This document shows, piece by piece, positions 8,703 through 17,291 of a DNA stretch of 64,000 bases. Location of the stretch: the NCBI RefSeq assembly GCF_051660745.1, contig NZ_JBOFQF010000047.1:26613-90612 (forward strand), given 5' to 3'. The stretch's first letter is position 1, and each line of letters begins with the position of its first letter. The translations under genes and the position numbers were made by a program. Under the pieces are notes generated by a model that was not told the DNA's origin, ran no database searches, and saw nothing but the letters and a program-made list of their open reading frames with translations. This DNA comes from Segniliparus sp051660745 (GTDB lineage Bacteria; Actinomycetota; Actinomycetes; Mycobacteriales; Mycobacteriaceae).

Positions 8703-9338
8703 CTAGCTCTTCTCTGAGTCCGGATCGAGAGGGCGCTCCCCGGTCTCGGGAGACTCGGGCTGGAGGAAGCCTCCGGCGAACTGCGCCAGATCGGTGAACA
8801 GCGCGGTGGAGACTTTCGGATCGATGATTCTGCGCACCGCGAGGCCGACCACCAGGTTCATCGTCGCCTCGGCGACCTTGCGGACCGGGAGCGCTCCGGC
8901 GGCCTCCTCTGGCAACAGCTTCTCGATGGCCTGCGCGATGAAGTCCACGCTTCGACCGTGGCGGCCGCCCTCTTCCTTGACGAGTTCTGGGTCCCCCCTC
9001 GCGGCCAAGGCGAACTCCAGCTCCAGCAGGGGCCATCCGCTCTTGAGCACTTCTTCGCTCCACGCCTCGATGCTCGCGATGGCCTCGGGTTGGCGCAGGC
9101 GCAGGATCGCCTCGACCTCCTCGGTCCGTTCGGCCTGGATCTCCTGCAGCACAGCGAGGGCGAGGGCGCCTTTGTTGGGGAAGTTCGAGTAGAAGGCGCC
9201 GCTGGAGAAGCCCGCGCGCTCGGTCACGGCGGCGATCCCGGTGGCGTTGTACCCGTCCTTGAGGAACAGCTCGCGCGCCGAGGCGAGCAGCAGCGCGCGG
9301 GTCTGCGCCTGGCTGTCGGCTCGGGTCATGCGGGTCAT
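8703..9338 (-). CDS. TetR-family transcriptional regulator
   Basis: A 211-residue TetR protein. The HTH occupies residues 15-60, with the typical FLKDGYNATGIAAVTERAGFSSGAFYSNFPNKG core. The C-terminal ligand domain (70-195) is alpha-helical. It is divergent from an SDR/acyl-ligase operon, and a 12-bp perfect inverted repeat lies between them, so it most likely represses that operon and itself. TATGAT followed by 6 nt precedes the ATG at 9338, which supports this start over the second Met at 9329. The inducer may be an acyl-CoA or ketone-like lipid intermediate, inferred only from the targets. Confidence 0.93.
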   Translation of the reverse strand: MTRMTRADSQAQTRALLLASARELFLKDGYNATGIAAVTERAGFSSGAFYSNFPNKGALALAVLQEIQAERTEEVEAILRLRQPEAIASIEAWSEEVLKSGWPLLELEFALAARGDPELVKEEGGRHGRSVDFIAQAIEKLLPEEAAGALPVRKVAEATMNLVVGLAVRRIIDPKVSTALFTDLAQFAGGFLQPESPETGERPLDPDSEKS

Positions 9339-9344
9339 AGGGGT

Positions 9345-9350
9345 ATCATA
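9345..9350 (-). promoter_or_regulatory. -10 element of tetR, leaderless
   Basis: TATGAT, then ACCCCT, then the ATG at 9338 on the minus strand. The operator palindrome starts 6 bp upstream, where a bound repressor would block RNA polymerase. Confidence 0.65.
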
Positions 9351-9355
9351 GTGGC

Positions 9356-9386
9356 GATATTCAGATAGTGGTAATATCTGAATATC
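9356..9386. promoter_or_regulatory. TetR operator (12-bp perfect inverted repeat)
   Basis: GATATTCAGATA (9356-9367) and TATCTGAATATC (9375-9386) are perfect inverse complements separated by 7 bp. The site fills the gap between the divergent TetR gene and the SDR gene and overlaps the SDR promoter region. Its symmetry and its place next to a TetR gene make it the regulator's likely binding site. Confidence 0.85.
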
Positions 9387-9412
9387 ACTACTACTCCAAT
9401 GAGAGGTGCCAG

Positions 9413-10339
9413 ATGTCTGCTTCGTCGATCGCGCGAAAGGCTGAAGAGCTGTTGATGGAGGTGGTCGGCCCGCGTCGGCTGAAGAGCCTCGACGAGCTCA
9501 GCGCGGAGGTCCGGGGGAAAGTCGCCCTGGTCACCGGCGCGTCGTTCGGCCAGGGGGAGGCGACAGCCAGGCTTTTGGCGCGCGCGGGCGCGACAGTCGT
9601 CCTCGCCGCGCGGACCAAGGAGCGGTTGGACGAGGTCGTCGCGGAGATCGAGGCCGACGGCGGCCGGGCGCACGCCTACCAGGTCGACATGGGGGACCTG
9701 CCCGGCGTCGAGCGGTTCGCGGCCGCGGTGCTCGCCGACCACGGGCACGTGGACTACCTCATCCACAACGCGGGCAAGTCGCTGCGCCGCTCCATCTATC
9801 TCTCCTGCGAGGGGACAAAGGACATGGACGCGATGGTCGGGGTCAACTTCCTCGGGCCGATGCGTCTGACGATGGCGCTGCTGCCGAGCATGCGCGCGCG
9901 CCGGAGCGGGCATATCGTGAACATCTGCACGGCGGGCGTCGAGTTCCCGGTCGCGCCGCGCTGGGGCTTCTACCAGGCGTGCAAGGCGGGGTTCGACATC
10001 TGGCTGCGCTCGGTGGCGATGGAGACCCGCGCCGACGGGATCGGCCTGAGCTCCATCTACGCAGGCCACCTGAAGACCCGGATGGTCGCGACCGGCTGGG
10101 TGCACAAGATGCCGGGGCACACCCCGGAGCAGGCGGCGCAGATCATCGCGCGCTCGCTGGTGCGCAAGCCGCGCATCCAGGCCCCGATCATCGGCAGGCC
10201 CGCGGAGGTGGCCTCCGTGCTCTTCCGGACGCCGATCGAGCTGTGGCTTGGCTTCACGAACAAGTACTCGGGGGAGACGGCGGCTTCGATCAAGGCGCTC
10301 GAGGCGACCAGGGCCCGGTCGGCAGGACAGGCTCGATGA
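9413..10339 (+). CDS. short-chain dehydrogenase/reductase
   Basis: A 308-residue SDR with the Rossmann motif TGASFGQG (near residue 43), an NAG-type motif (HNAGKSL), and YxxxK as YQACK near residue 190. The extra N-terminal 35 residues and the C-terminal tail with a hydrophobic patch (PIELWLGF) resemble mycobacterial membrane-associated lipid ketoreductases. GAGAGG sits 6 nt before the ATG at 9413. Its stop overlaps the start of the acyl-ligase gene (ATGA). The pair probably modifies a fatty acyl or complex-lipid intermediate and is likely repressed by the divergent TetR. Confidence 0.9.
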   Translation: MSASSIARKAEELLMEVVGPRRLKSLDELSAEVRGKVALVTGASFGQGEATARLLARAGATVVLAARTKERLDEVVAEIEADGGRAHAYQVDMGDLPGVERFAAAVLADHGHVDYLIHNAGKSLRRSIYLSCEGTKDMDAMVGVNFLGPMRLTMALLPSMRARRSGHIVNICTAGVEFPVAPRWGFYQACKAGFDIWLRSVAMETRADGIGLSSIYAGHLKTRMVATGWVHKMPGHTPEQAAQIIARSLVRKPRIQAPIIGRPAEVASVLFRTPIELWLGFTNKYSGETAASIKALEATRARSAGQAR

Positions 10340-11985
10340 GGGGCTCGTGGCGCGTCACTGCGGGCACGGTCTTCGGAGCCGTGCGCGCGGGACTCGGCTC
10401 CGGAGTCGTCGGCCTGGTCGGGCCGAGAACGGCGGCGCGGATGGTCCGAGCCGTCGCCCGGTACGGGCCGAGCCCGGCGACGCTGGTGGCGGTGGCCGCC
10501 GCCCGCACCCCCGATCGGCTCGCCATCGTCGATGAAACGGGCGGATTGAGCTACGCGCAGCTGCAAGCGCAGTGCGAGTCGATCAGCGCCGCGCTCTACG
10601 CGGCCTCGGGCCGCACGGCTCCGAGGTCGGTGGGCGTGCTCTGCCGGAACCATCGGGGCTTCGTGCAGGCGCTGGTCGTCGGACTGCAGTTGGGGAGCGA
10701 GGTGGTGCTGGTCAACACCGAGCTGCCCGAGCAGCAGCTCGGCCACATCCTGCAGCGCCATCGGCCCGAGGTGCTGATCGCCGACTCGGAGTATCTGCCC
10801 GCCCTCGCCGCAGTCGGCTTCGCGGGCAAGATCGTCGTCTCGGACGTGGAACAGGCGGACGGGGAGTGGGCAAACGGGGAGTGGTCAAACAAGGCGCAGA
10901 CGCTCGCCGGATTGGCCCGCGCCGGTGGGGAGCGTCCGCCGAGGACGCGGCGGCCCAGCCGGATCACGATGCTGACCTCCGGCACGACGGGCCTCGCCAA
11001 AGGCGTCCCCAAATCGGTCAGCCCGCTCGGCGTCCTGGGCGTCGCGGTCTCCGGGCTGAACGTGCTGCGCCTGCGGGCGGGGGACGGCATGCTCGTGGCC
11101 CCGCCGTTCTTCCACGGGTTCGGCATGCTCGGGGCGATAGCCTCGCTCGCAGTGGGCGGGACTCTCGTCTGCGCGAAGAAATTCGACGGCGCGTGGGCGC
11201 TGGAAGCCGTCGAACGGCACAAAGTCGCGGTCTTCTTCGGGGTGCCCGTGATGTTCCAGCGCCTCCTCGCAGCGGCCGGGCCCGCGCCGAGGAGGACGAG
11301 CCTCCGGCTGGCGCTCACCGGGGCGGCCCCGATGCCGACGCATGTGATCGAAGAGTTCACGCGCGTGTTCGGGAACATCCTCGTCAACGGGTACGGCTCC
11401 ACCGAGGTGGGGATCGTTTCCCTGGCCGCGCCGCGCGATATCGCCGAGTCCCCCAGCACGGTGGGGCGGCCGGTGCTCGGGGTGAAAGTGCGGGTGCTCG
11501 GCGAGGACCGGGCGCCGCTCGCCCCGGGCGAGACCGGGACCGTGTTCGTCAAGGGCGGCCTGGCCACTGCGGCCTACACCGACGACCCGGTGAAGAACCC
11601 GACGGCCAAAGAGGTCGTCGGCGGGTACATCAGCACCGGCGACATGGGGCACTTCGACTCCGGCGGCAGGCTCTATGTGGACGGGCGCTCGGACGACATG
11701 GTCGTCTCCGGCGGGGAGAACGTCTTCCCCGGCGAGGTCGAAGAGGCGCTCGGCGCCCACCCCGCGCTCGTCGACGTCGTCGTGCGGGGGATCGCGGACC
11801 AGGAATACGGCCAGGTGCTGCGCGCCTATCTCGTGGTGGCTCCGGGCGCCGAGCCGCCGGAGCCGGAGGAGCTCAAAGCGCATGTGAAAAACCGGCTGGA
11901 GCGCTACAAAGTGCCGAAAGAGTTCGTCTTCCTGCCGGAGATCCCGCGCAATCCCAGCGGCAAAGTGGTCTTGCCGCACGATTGA
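10336..11985 (+). CDS. acyl-CoA synthetase / AMP-dependent ligase (FadD-like)
   Basis: A 549-residue ANL-superfamily adenylating enzyme. The P-loop-like motif TSGTTGLAKG lies near residue 217, YGSTE near 355, and the hinge STGDMGHFDSGGRLYVDGRSDD near 440. The C-terminal catalytic lysine is in NPSGKV near the end. It activates a carboxylic acid, probably a fatty acid, as acyl-AMP and then acyl-CoA. Translation is coupled to the SDR (ATGA). The arrangement TetR / SDR / FadD resembles mycobacterial lipid operons such as the fadD12 region; the exact substrate cannot be read from sequence. Confidence 0.93.
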   Translation: MRGSWRVTAGTVFGAVRAGLGSGVVGLVGPRTAARMVRAVARYGPSPATLVAVAAARTPDRLAIVDETGGLSYAQLQAQCESISAALYAASGRTAPRSVGVLCRNHRGFVQALVVGLQLGSEVVLVNTELPEQQLGHILQRHRPEVLIADSEYLPALAAVGFAGKIVVSDVEQADGEWANGEWSNKAQTLAGLARAGGERPPRTRRPSRITMLTSGTTGLAKGVPKSVSPLGVLGVAVSGLNVLRLRAGDGMLVAPPFFHGFGMLGAIASLAVGGTLVCAKKFDGAWALEAVERHKVAVFFGVPVMFQRLLAAAGPAPRRTSLRLALTGAAPMPTHVIEEFTRVFGNILVNGYGSTEVGIVSLAAPRDIAESPSTVGRPVLGVKVRVLGEDRAPLAPGETGTVFVKGGLATAAYTDDPVKNPTAKEVVGGYISTGDMGHFDSGGRLYVDGRSDDMVVSGGENVFPGEVEEALGAHPALVDVVVRGIADQEYGQVLRAYLVVAPGAEPPEPEELKAHVKNRLERYKVPKEFVFLPEIPRNPSGKVVLPHD

Positions 11986-12008
11986 TCAGAACAGGGCGGC
12001 ACGGACGA

Positions 12009-12014
12009 TAGACT
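12009..12014 (+). promoter_or_regulatory. -10 element deciding start of second TetR gene
   Basis: TAGACT is followed by 6 nt and GTG at 12021. A GTG at 12015 would directly abut the hexamer, so 12021 is preferred. Confidence 0.6.
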
Positions 12015-12020
12015 GTGTCG

Positions 12021-12626
12021 GTGACGACAGACACGACCGGAGAGCGCATCCTCGACGCCGCATTGGACGAGCTGCTTCGCTTCGGGATCCGGCGGGCGAC
12101 TGTCGAGGGGATCGCAAAACGGGCCGGGGTGTCGCATATGACCGTGTACCGGCGATGGCCCGCCAAGAACGACCTCGTGCTCGCCGTCGTGATGCGGGAG
12201 ATCGAAGGGCTGTTCGCGCACGTCGACAGGGAGATCGCGGCCTTGGAGAGCTTCGAGGACAAGCTGGTCGCCGGGTTTGTCGGGATCTACTGGTTCGCGC
12301 GCGTCCACCCGCTCTTGGGCAGGACCTTGGAAACCGATCCGGAGGCGGTCCTGCCGGTGCTCACGACCGGCGCGGCGCCCTCGCTCGAGATGGCGATCAG
12401 CTATCTCGCCGGGCACATCGAACGGGCCGCCGCCGCGGAGGACGTCGTGATCGACGCCAGGGGCCTCGCAGAGATATTCGTCCGCCTGACGCACTCGTTG
12501 CTCGTGTCGCCCGGCTCTGCGGGCCTCGCCGACCAGGCCGAGGTCGAAGAGTACGCCCGGCTGCGCATCCTCCCGATCGCCCAGGCGGCCATGCCGTCGC
12601 GCTACGCGGCCGGGCGCGGCGCCTGA
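12021..12626 (+). CDS. TetR-family transcriptional regulator
   Basis: A 201-residue TetR protein with the HTH near residues 10-55 (RATVEGIAKRAGVSHMTVYRRWPAK) and a C-terminal helical domain of the TetR_C type found with mycobacterial lipid genes. It lies 35 nt after the acyl-ligase on the same strand but has its own leaderless promoter (TAGACT, 6 nt, GTG). No convincing palindrome is visible nearby, so its targets are unknown. The downstream neighbour is the MddA-like gene 225 nt away, with a separate promoter. Confidence 0.9.
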   Translation: MTTDTTGERILDAALDELLRFGIRRATVEGIAKRAGVSHMTVYRRWPAKNDLVLAVVMREIEGLFAHVDREIAALESFEDKLVAGFVGIYWFARVHPLLGRTLETDPEAVLPVLTTGAAPSLEMAISYLAGHIERAAAAEDVVIDARGLAEIFVRLTHSLLVSPGSAGLADQAEVEEYARLRILPIAQAAMPSRYAAGRGA

Positions 12627-12792
12627 CCGACGCCACAGCGCCCGAGGAGGACTTCTGGTCCTGGCGGGGCACACTGTCCGCCTTCGACCGGTGCCGCGAC
12701 CCCGAAGCGGCGGCCAAGGGGCCGTCCTGCGCAACGGCGTTGTCGCAGCGGCCGGTGCGTAAGAATTTGTGACGCGTCTCTCTTTTTGGCCG

Positions 12793-12798
12793 TAGAAT
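12793..12798 (+). promoter_or_regulatory. -10 element upstream of mddA-like gene
   Basis: TAGAAT, with TTGTGA at 12768-12773 as a possible -35 (19-bp spacing). The predicted leader is about 45 nt and ends in AGGAAGG, 4-5 nt before the ATG at 12852. Confidence 0.45.
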
Positions 12799-12851
12799 AT
12801 GGGGACGGCCGCCCTGGCGGCCGGGGTGCGCAGCGACAACAGGAAGGGCGC

Positions 12852-13625
12852 ATGATGAGCCGTTTGCCGATAGTCGCGTACGGGGTCGTCTGCTATGCGG
12901 TCTTCCTCGCCGCTTTTCTCTATTCAGTCGGCTTCGTGGGGGACGTCGTGGTCCCGCGCACCGTCGACCACGCCGTCGCCGCCCCGGTGCCCGAAGCGCT
13001 CGTCGTGGACATCGTGCTGCTCGGGCTGTTCGCCGTCCAGCACAGCGTGATGGCCCGGCCGGGGTTCAAACGGATGCTCACGAGGGCTGTGCCCGCCGCC
13101 ATGGAGCGCAGCACGTACGTGCTCGCTTCGAGCCTGCTGCTGGCGCTGTTGTGCTGGCAGTGGCGGACGATCCCCGCCGTGGTCTGGGATGTGGCGTGGC
13201 GGCCGGGGCGGCTGGCGGTCGAGGCGTTGTTCTGGGCAGGCTGGGCGGTCGTGCTCGCGTCGACCTTCATGATCAACCACTTCGACCTGTTCGGGCTGCG
13301 CCAGGTGTATCTCGCGTGGCGCGGGCGGCCCTACACAGAGGTCGCCTTCCGCACCGAGCTTCTCTATCGGCTCGTGCGGAACCCGATCATGCTCGGCTTC
13401 CTCGTCGCGTTCTGGGCGGCCCCGACGATGACGGCAGGGCATCTGCTCTTCGCCATGGCGACCACGGCGTACATCTTCATCGCGCTGCAATTCGAGGAGC
13501 ACGACCTGGAGCAGGCGCTCGGCGAGCAGTACCGCGAGTACCGCAGGCACGTGCCCATGCTCGTCCCGGGGCTGCGCCCCGGCGGGCGGACCCGGTCGCC
13601 GAAGTCCGGCGTGCGGCCCGCGTGA
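12852..13625 (+). CDS. mddA: methanethiol S-methyltransferase-like membrane protein
   Basis: A 257-residue protein with five or six membrane helices and the NnrU/isoprenylcysteine-methyltransferase fold. The C-terminal signature RTELLYRLVRNPIMLGF and the EEHDLEQALGEQYREYRRHVP tail are typical of MddA (Rv3238c-like) proteins, which methylate methanethiol to dimethylsulfide using SAM. AGGAAGG precedes tandem ATGs at 12852 and 12855. The gene stands alone; its 3' neighbour is convergent, 17 nt away. The MddA assignment rests on overall similarity of motifs; other members of this membrane methyltransferase family are possible. Confidence 0.75.
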   Translation: MMSRLPIVAYGVVCYAVFLAAFLYSVGFVGDVVVPRTVDHAVAAPVPEALVVDIVLLGLFAVQHSVMARPGFKRMLTRAVPAAMERSTYVLASSLLLALLCWQWRTIPAVVWDVAWRPGRLAVEALFWAGWAVVLASTFMINHFDLFGLRQVYLAWRGRPYTEVAFRTELLYRLVRNPIMLGFLVAFWAAPTMTAGHLLFAMATTAYIFIALQFEEHDLEQALGEQYREYRRHVPMLVPGLRPGGRTRSPKSGVRPA

Positions 13626-13642
13626 CGGCGGCCAGGGCGGCG

Positions 13643-14284
13643 CTACGCGGTGGCGCCGCGCTGGCGGGCGCGCACTGCTGCGGCGACGGCGGGGTCGTCG
13701 GCCCTGCCTCGGGCCTGAAGGCCCGCGATCACGCCTTCGACGTTCTGCGCCGGTTGGTTCTGGCTGAGCTTGAACTTGGCCTCGACACGGCTGATGACCA
13801 CTTCGACGCCGACGACGGCGCGCAGCTGCTGCTCGATGAACGCGGCGGGGGCGTGGTCGACGGACCAGGGCTCTGCGGAGTCGGCCTCGTGCCGCTCGAC
13901 GAGGCGGCGGATCTGCCGTTCCGCCCAGGCCGGGTCGTCGTGGACGACGAGCCGCCCGTACACATGCGCGGTCACGTAGTTCCACGTCGGCACCACGCGG
14001 TGGTGCTCGGCCTTCGTCGGGTACCAGGAGGGCGACACGTACGCCTCCGGGCCTCGGACGATCACCATCGCCTCGCCTTGCACGGGCTCGCGCCAGTGGC
14101 CGTTGGCCCTTGCCATATGGCCGATCAAGGCCCCGTGCTCGCCGACGGCGGGGTCGTGCTCGAAGGGGAGCGGGGTCGCCACCAGGCCGCTCGGGGCCAT
14201 GGTGACCAGGTCCGCGCTCCCCATGTTGGCGAGCAGGTCGCGGACGGCTTCCTCGTCGGGCGCGAAGGGGCGGGGGATGTACAT
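13643..14284 (-). CDS. PaiB-like FMN-binding protein
   Basis: A 213-residue split-barrel protein of the PaiB / FMN-binding negative transcriptional regulator family. It starts MYIPRPFAP and carries the family hallmarks PLPFEHD, HMARANGHW, VIVRGPEAYVSPSWYP and WNYVTAHVYG. In Bacillus, PaiB accompanies polyamine acetyltransferase PaiA; no PaiA homologue is adjacent here, so its role (flavin or heme binding, detoxification) is open. The downstream gene is convergent, and a HAD hydrolase lies upstream on the same strand, 65 nt away. Confidence 0.9.
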   Translation of the reverse strand: MYIPRPFAPDEEAVRDLLANMGSADLVTMAPSGLVATPLPFEHDPAVGEHGALIGHMARANGHWREPVQGEAMVIVRGPEAYVSPSWYPTKAEHHRVVPTWNYVTAHVYGRLVVHDDPAWAERQIRRLVERHEADSAEPWSVDHAPAAFIEQQLRAVVGVEVVISRVEAKFKLSQNQPAQNVEGVIAGLQARGRADDPAVAAAVRARQRGATA

Positions 14285-14349
14285 CGAGGCCTTTCGTTCG
14301 AGGGCGCGGTGGGAGTGGGCGGAGCGGGTTCTCGCGGGGCGGGCGCCGG

Positions 14350-15051
14350 TCAGGGGGCGCAGCAGCACCGGCTGCCGTGCTCGGACGCGACTGGTCCGAC
14401 GGCGGCGGCCCATGCTTGCAATGCGGGGTCGGCCAGCGAGGCCGTGTTGTAGTCGCCGCCGAGATGCTTGCCCGGCTGCGAGGGCACGCCGACGAGATAG
14501 GCGCCCGAAGCCCTGGCGGCGGCAGCGCCAGTGGCGGAGTCCTCCAACGTCACCCCGGCGCAGGGGCGCGCCCCCAGCTTGGCGAACGCGGCGAGATAGA
14601 GATCCGGCGCGGGTTTGGGGTTGCGGACCTCGTCGGCGGCGACGGTGAAGGAGAAATAGCCTGCCAGCCCCGCGCTCCGCAGCGCGCTGTCGAGCATGCG
14701 CCGGGGACTGTTGGTGGCCACGGCGAGCGGAACGCGCCCGGCCAACGCGGCCAGCAGGTCTTCGGCGCCGGGGAGCGGCCTGACCCCCGCCGCGAGCTCG
14801 GCCTCGACAAGGGGGACGAGCTCGGCCTGCAGGCGTGGCCCCTGGCCGGGCAGATCGAGGCAAGCGGCGATGTTCTCGCAGGCCGCCGGTATCGCACGTC
14901 CGATAAGGAGGTCTTTCTCCGTGGGGCCGAACGTCCGTCCGTGCCGCGCGAACAACGTGGCTTCGGCGCGGGACCAGCACACCTCGGTGTCGAGCAAAAG
15001 CCCGTCGCAGTCGAACACGACCGCGCTGACGCGCGAGGGCAGATTGGTCAC
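14350..15051 (-). CDS. HAD-superfamily hydrolase (beta-phosphoglucomutase-like)
   Basis: A 233-residue HAD protein. Motif I is VVFDCDGLLLDTE near residue 10, with the nucleophile Asp and acid/base Asp both present. Motif II is VATNSPRR, motif III is the Lys in NPKPAPDLY, and motif IV is LEDSATGAAAARASG. A helical cap lies between motifs I and II. Such enzymes dephosphorylate sugar phosphates or isomerise them; the substrate is unknown. No ATG lies near the domain start, so I chose the GTG at 15051 (VTNLPSRV). It may be co-transcribed with the PaiB-like gene. Confidence 0.88.
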   Translation of the reverse strand: MTNLPSRVSAVVFDCDGLLLDTEVCWSRAEATLFARHGRTFGPTEKDLLIGRAIPAACENIAACLDLPGQGPRLQAELVPLVEAELAAGVRPLPGAEDLLAALAGRVPLAVATNSPRRMLDSALRSAGLAGYFSFTVAADEVRNPKPAPDLYLAAFAKLGARPCAGVTLEDSATGAAAARASGAYLVGVPSQPGKHLGGDYNTASLADPALQAWAAAVGPVASEHGSRCCCAP

Positions 15052-15121
15052 TTTCTCGACGATACCTGTCCCGCGCCGGGGACGCCCCGCAATTTCTTCG
15101 CCGTCCTGCTGGATGGCCGTC

Positions 15122-15934
15122 TCATCGGCTCGCGCTGCCGACGCCGCGAAGGAAGGTCTCGGCGAAGAGCGAGCAGCTCTCGCGCAGATCGGGCAAGACA
15201 AGGCCGGGCACGCCCGACGCGGCGGGGCGCAGCGCCGTGTGCATGATCACGGGCCCGATCATCTGCTGGACCAGCACAGGCAGGGGGAGGTCTCGAACGC
15301 GCCCTGCGGCGATCTCGCCTGCGAGCCATTGCCCGAGGCTGGCGAGCATGCGCGGGGCGGTGTGCTGGGCCAGCGCGCGGGCGGCGGGATCGGCGGGGCG
15401 GGCCATCACTTCGGCGAACATGGCGGGTATGACGCGGGGCTCGCGGCTGAAGACCTCGGCGAACAGCTGGTAGACGCGGTGCACGGTCTCTTCGAAACTT
15501 GCTCGGGGGTCGGCGACCGCCTGCTCGATGTCGAGGACCGGGCCGAAGCGGTCGAAGACGGCGCGCAGCAGCTCGTCCCGACCGCCGAACACGGCGTAGA
15601 GGCTGTGGACCGAGCATTCCGCCCGGGCGGCGACCGCTTCGAACGTCGTGGCGGCGAGCCCGCGCTCGTCGATGAGCTCCCCGGCGGCGAGGGTGGCCCG
15701 ATCCCGGACCGGCGCCCGCCCGCCGGGGTCGACCCCGGCGGCCCGGACGGCCTCGTCGAGGGCGTGCCGCGTCCCGCCGAGGCGGCGGAGCAGTGTGCTC
15801 CTCGAGATCCCGGCTTCGCGGGCGACTTCGCCGAGGGGCACATCTGCCACGTCTTTGCCGAGGGCCTCCGCCGCGCGCAACGCGGCATGCACCACGTCCT
15901 GCGAGACCTCGGCCGTTGGTTTCGTCGTCGCCAT
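15122..15934 (-). CDS. TetR-family regulator with two N-terminal HTH domains
   Basis: A 270-residue protein with two TetR-type HTH units in tandem. The first (about 12-60) contains PLGEVAREAGISRSTLLRRLGG, the second (about 75-125) TFEAVAARAECSVHSLYAVFGG. A C-terminal ligand domain follows. Ordinary TetR proteins have one HTH and about 200 residues. It is divergent from an FAD monooxygenase, 85 nt away, which is the likely target. TACACT lies 6 nt before the ATG at 15934, supporting this start over an upstream ATG. The two units would let one dimer contact four half sites. Confidence 0.85.
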   Translation of the reverse strand: MATTKPTAEVSQDVVHAALRAAEALGKDVADVPLGEVAREAGISRSTLLRRLGGTRHALDEAVRAAGVDPGGRAPVRDRATLAAGELIDERGLAATTFEAVAARAECSVHSLYAVFGGRDELLRAVFDRFGPVLDIEQAVADPRASFEETVHRVYQLFAEVFSREPRVIPAMFAEVMARPADPAARALAQHTAPRMLASLGQWLAGEIAAGRVRDLPLPVLVQQMIGPVIMHTALRPAASGVPGLVLPDLRESCSLFAETFLRGVGSASR

Positions 15935-15943
15935 GCCACGAGT

Positions 15944-15977
15944 GTACATCTAGACAAAGGAACATTACTACATGTAC
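15944..15977. promoter_or_regulatory. possible operator for the double-HTH TetR
   Basis: GTACAT (15944-15949) and ATGTAC (15972-15977) are inverse complements 22 bp apart in the divergent promoter region. The arms are short, so this is a weak call; the unusual spacing would suit a protein with two HTH units per chain. Confidence 0.35.
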
Positions 15978-16019
15978 TCTTTATTCGAGTTTCAAAACGA
16001 CAACCAGAAGGAGCGAACG

Positions 16020-17291
16020 ATGGACGAGAAAAAGACGTGCGTGATCGTCGGGGGAGGCCCTGCGGGGATGTTCGCCGGGTTGCTCCTGGCCCGAGGCGGC
16101 GTCGACGTCGTCGTGCTGGAGAAGCACGCGGACTTCCTGCGGGACTTCCGGGGCGACACCGTGCACCCGTCGACGCTGCGCTTGCTGGACGAGTTGGGCC
16201 TGTACGACCGGTTCGCCGGGCTGCCGCAGAGCAAGCTCGAGCGGGTGGCCATCGACGCTCCGGGCGGCCGCAAGCTCGTCGTCGCGGACTTCGGCAGGCT
16301 GCGCGTCCCGCACCGCCACGTCGCGATGGTGCCGCAGTGGGACCTCCTGGACATGCTGGCCGAAGCCGGCCGCGAGGAGCCGAACTTCGAGCTGCGGATG
16401 AGCCACGAGGTCGCAGGCCTGCTCCACGATGCGTCAGGCCGGGTCGCCGGGGTCCGCTACGACAGCCCGGACGGCTCCGGCGAGCTGCGCGCGGATCTGA
16501 CGCTCGTGTGCGACGGGCGCTGGTCGCGGCGGCGCCAGGAGGCAGGGCTCGCGGCGAAGGAGTTCCCCGTCGGCACGGACATCTGGTGGCTCCGCGTCCC
16601 CGCCGCGCCAGGGGTGGTCCCCGAGCTGCTGCCCGTCTTCAAGGACGACGTGTTCCTCGCGGTCATCCCGCGCCAGGGCTACTTGCAGATCGGGCGGTTC
16701 ATCCGCAAAGGCTCCGACGCCGAGCTCCGGGCGAAGGGGGTCGAGGCGCTCCGCCGGGACGTCGCGCACGCCATGCCGGCGTTGTCCGAGGCCGTCGCGC
16801 AGATCGGATCGATCGACGAGGCCAAGCTTTTGGACATCCGGATCAACCGGCTGCCCCGTTGGCACGTCGACGGGCTGCTCTGCATCGGCGACGCCGCGCA
16901 CGCCATGTCTCCGCTCGGCGGGATCGGCATCAACCTCGCCGTCCAAGACGCCGTGGCGGCCGCGCGGATCCTCGCCGAGCCGCTGCGCGAGCGGCGCCTG
17001 GCCGAGAAAGACCTCGCCGCCGTCCAACGGCGGCGGATGTTCCCCGCCGCCGCCACGCAGGCCGTCCAGCTCGCGGCGCACCGGCACATGATGGACCCGG
17101 CGCTCGCCGGGAAGCCGTTCGGGGCGCCGGGCTGGCTCCCCGCCGCCTTCGCCCGCGCGCCCTGGCTCTCGTCGCTTCCCGCGCGTTTCGTCGGGTTGGG
17201 CTTCCGGCCCGAGCACGCGCCCGGCTTCGCCCGCAGGCCGTCGACGCCTCGGCCCGGGCCGTCCGTCCGAGGCGGGACGGGCCGCGCTTAG
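16020..17291 (+). CDS. FAD-dependent aromatic-hydroxylase-type monooxygenase
   Basis: A 423-residue class A flavoprotein monooxygenase. The N-terminal dinucleotide fold is VIVGGGPAGMFAGLLLARGG, a DG motif lies near residue 155 (LVCDGRWS), and the second FAD motif GDAAHAMSPLGGIGIN lies near residue 300. The relatives include UbiH- and PhzS-like hydroxylases and tetracycline- or rifampicin-modifying enzymes. The position opposite a TetR-type sensor suggests inducible breakdown of an aromatic compound or drug. AGAAGGAG precedes the ATG at 16020; an upstream in-frame ATG at 15972 lacks a ribosome site. Its last 4 nt overlap the convergent CDF gene. Confidence 0.92.
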   Translation: MDEKKTCVIVGGGPAGMFAGLLLARGGVDVVVLEKHADFLRDFRGDTVHPSTLRLLDELGLYDRFAGLPQSKLERVAIDAPGGRKLVVADFGRLRVPHRHVAMVPQWDLLDMLAEAGREEPNFELRMSHEVAGLLHDASGRVAGVRYDSPDGSGELRADLTLVCDGRWSRRRQEAGLAAKEFPVGTDIWWLRVPAAPGVVPELLPVFKDDVFLAVIPRQGYLQIGRFIRKGSDAELRAKGVEALRRDVAHAMPALSEAVAQIGSIDEAKLLDIRINRLPRWHVDGLLCIGDAAHAMSPLGGIGINLAVQDAVAAARILAEPLRERRLAEKDLAAVQRRRMFPAAATQAVQLAAHRHMMDPALAGKPFGAPGWLPAAFARAPWLSSLPARFVGLGFRPEHAPGFARRPSTPRPGPSVRGGTGRA

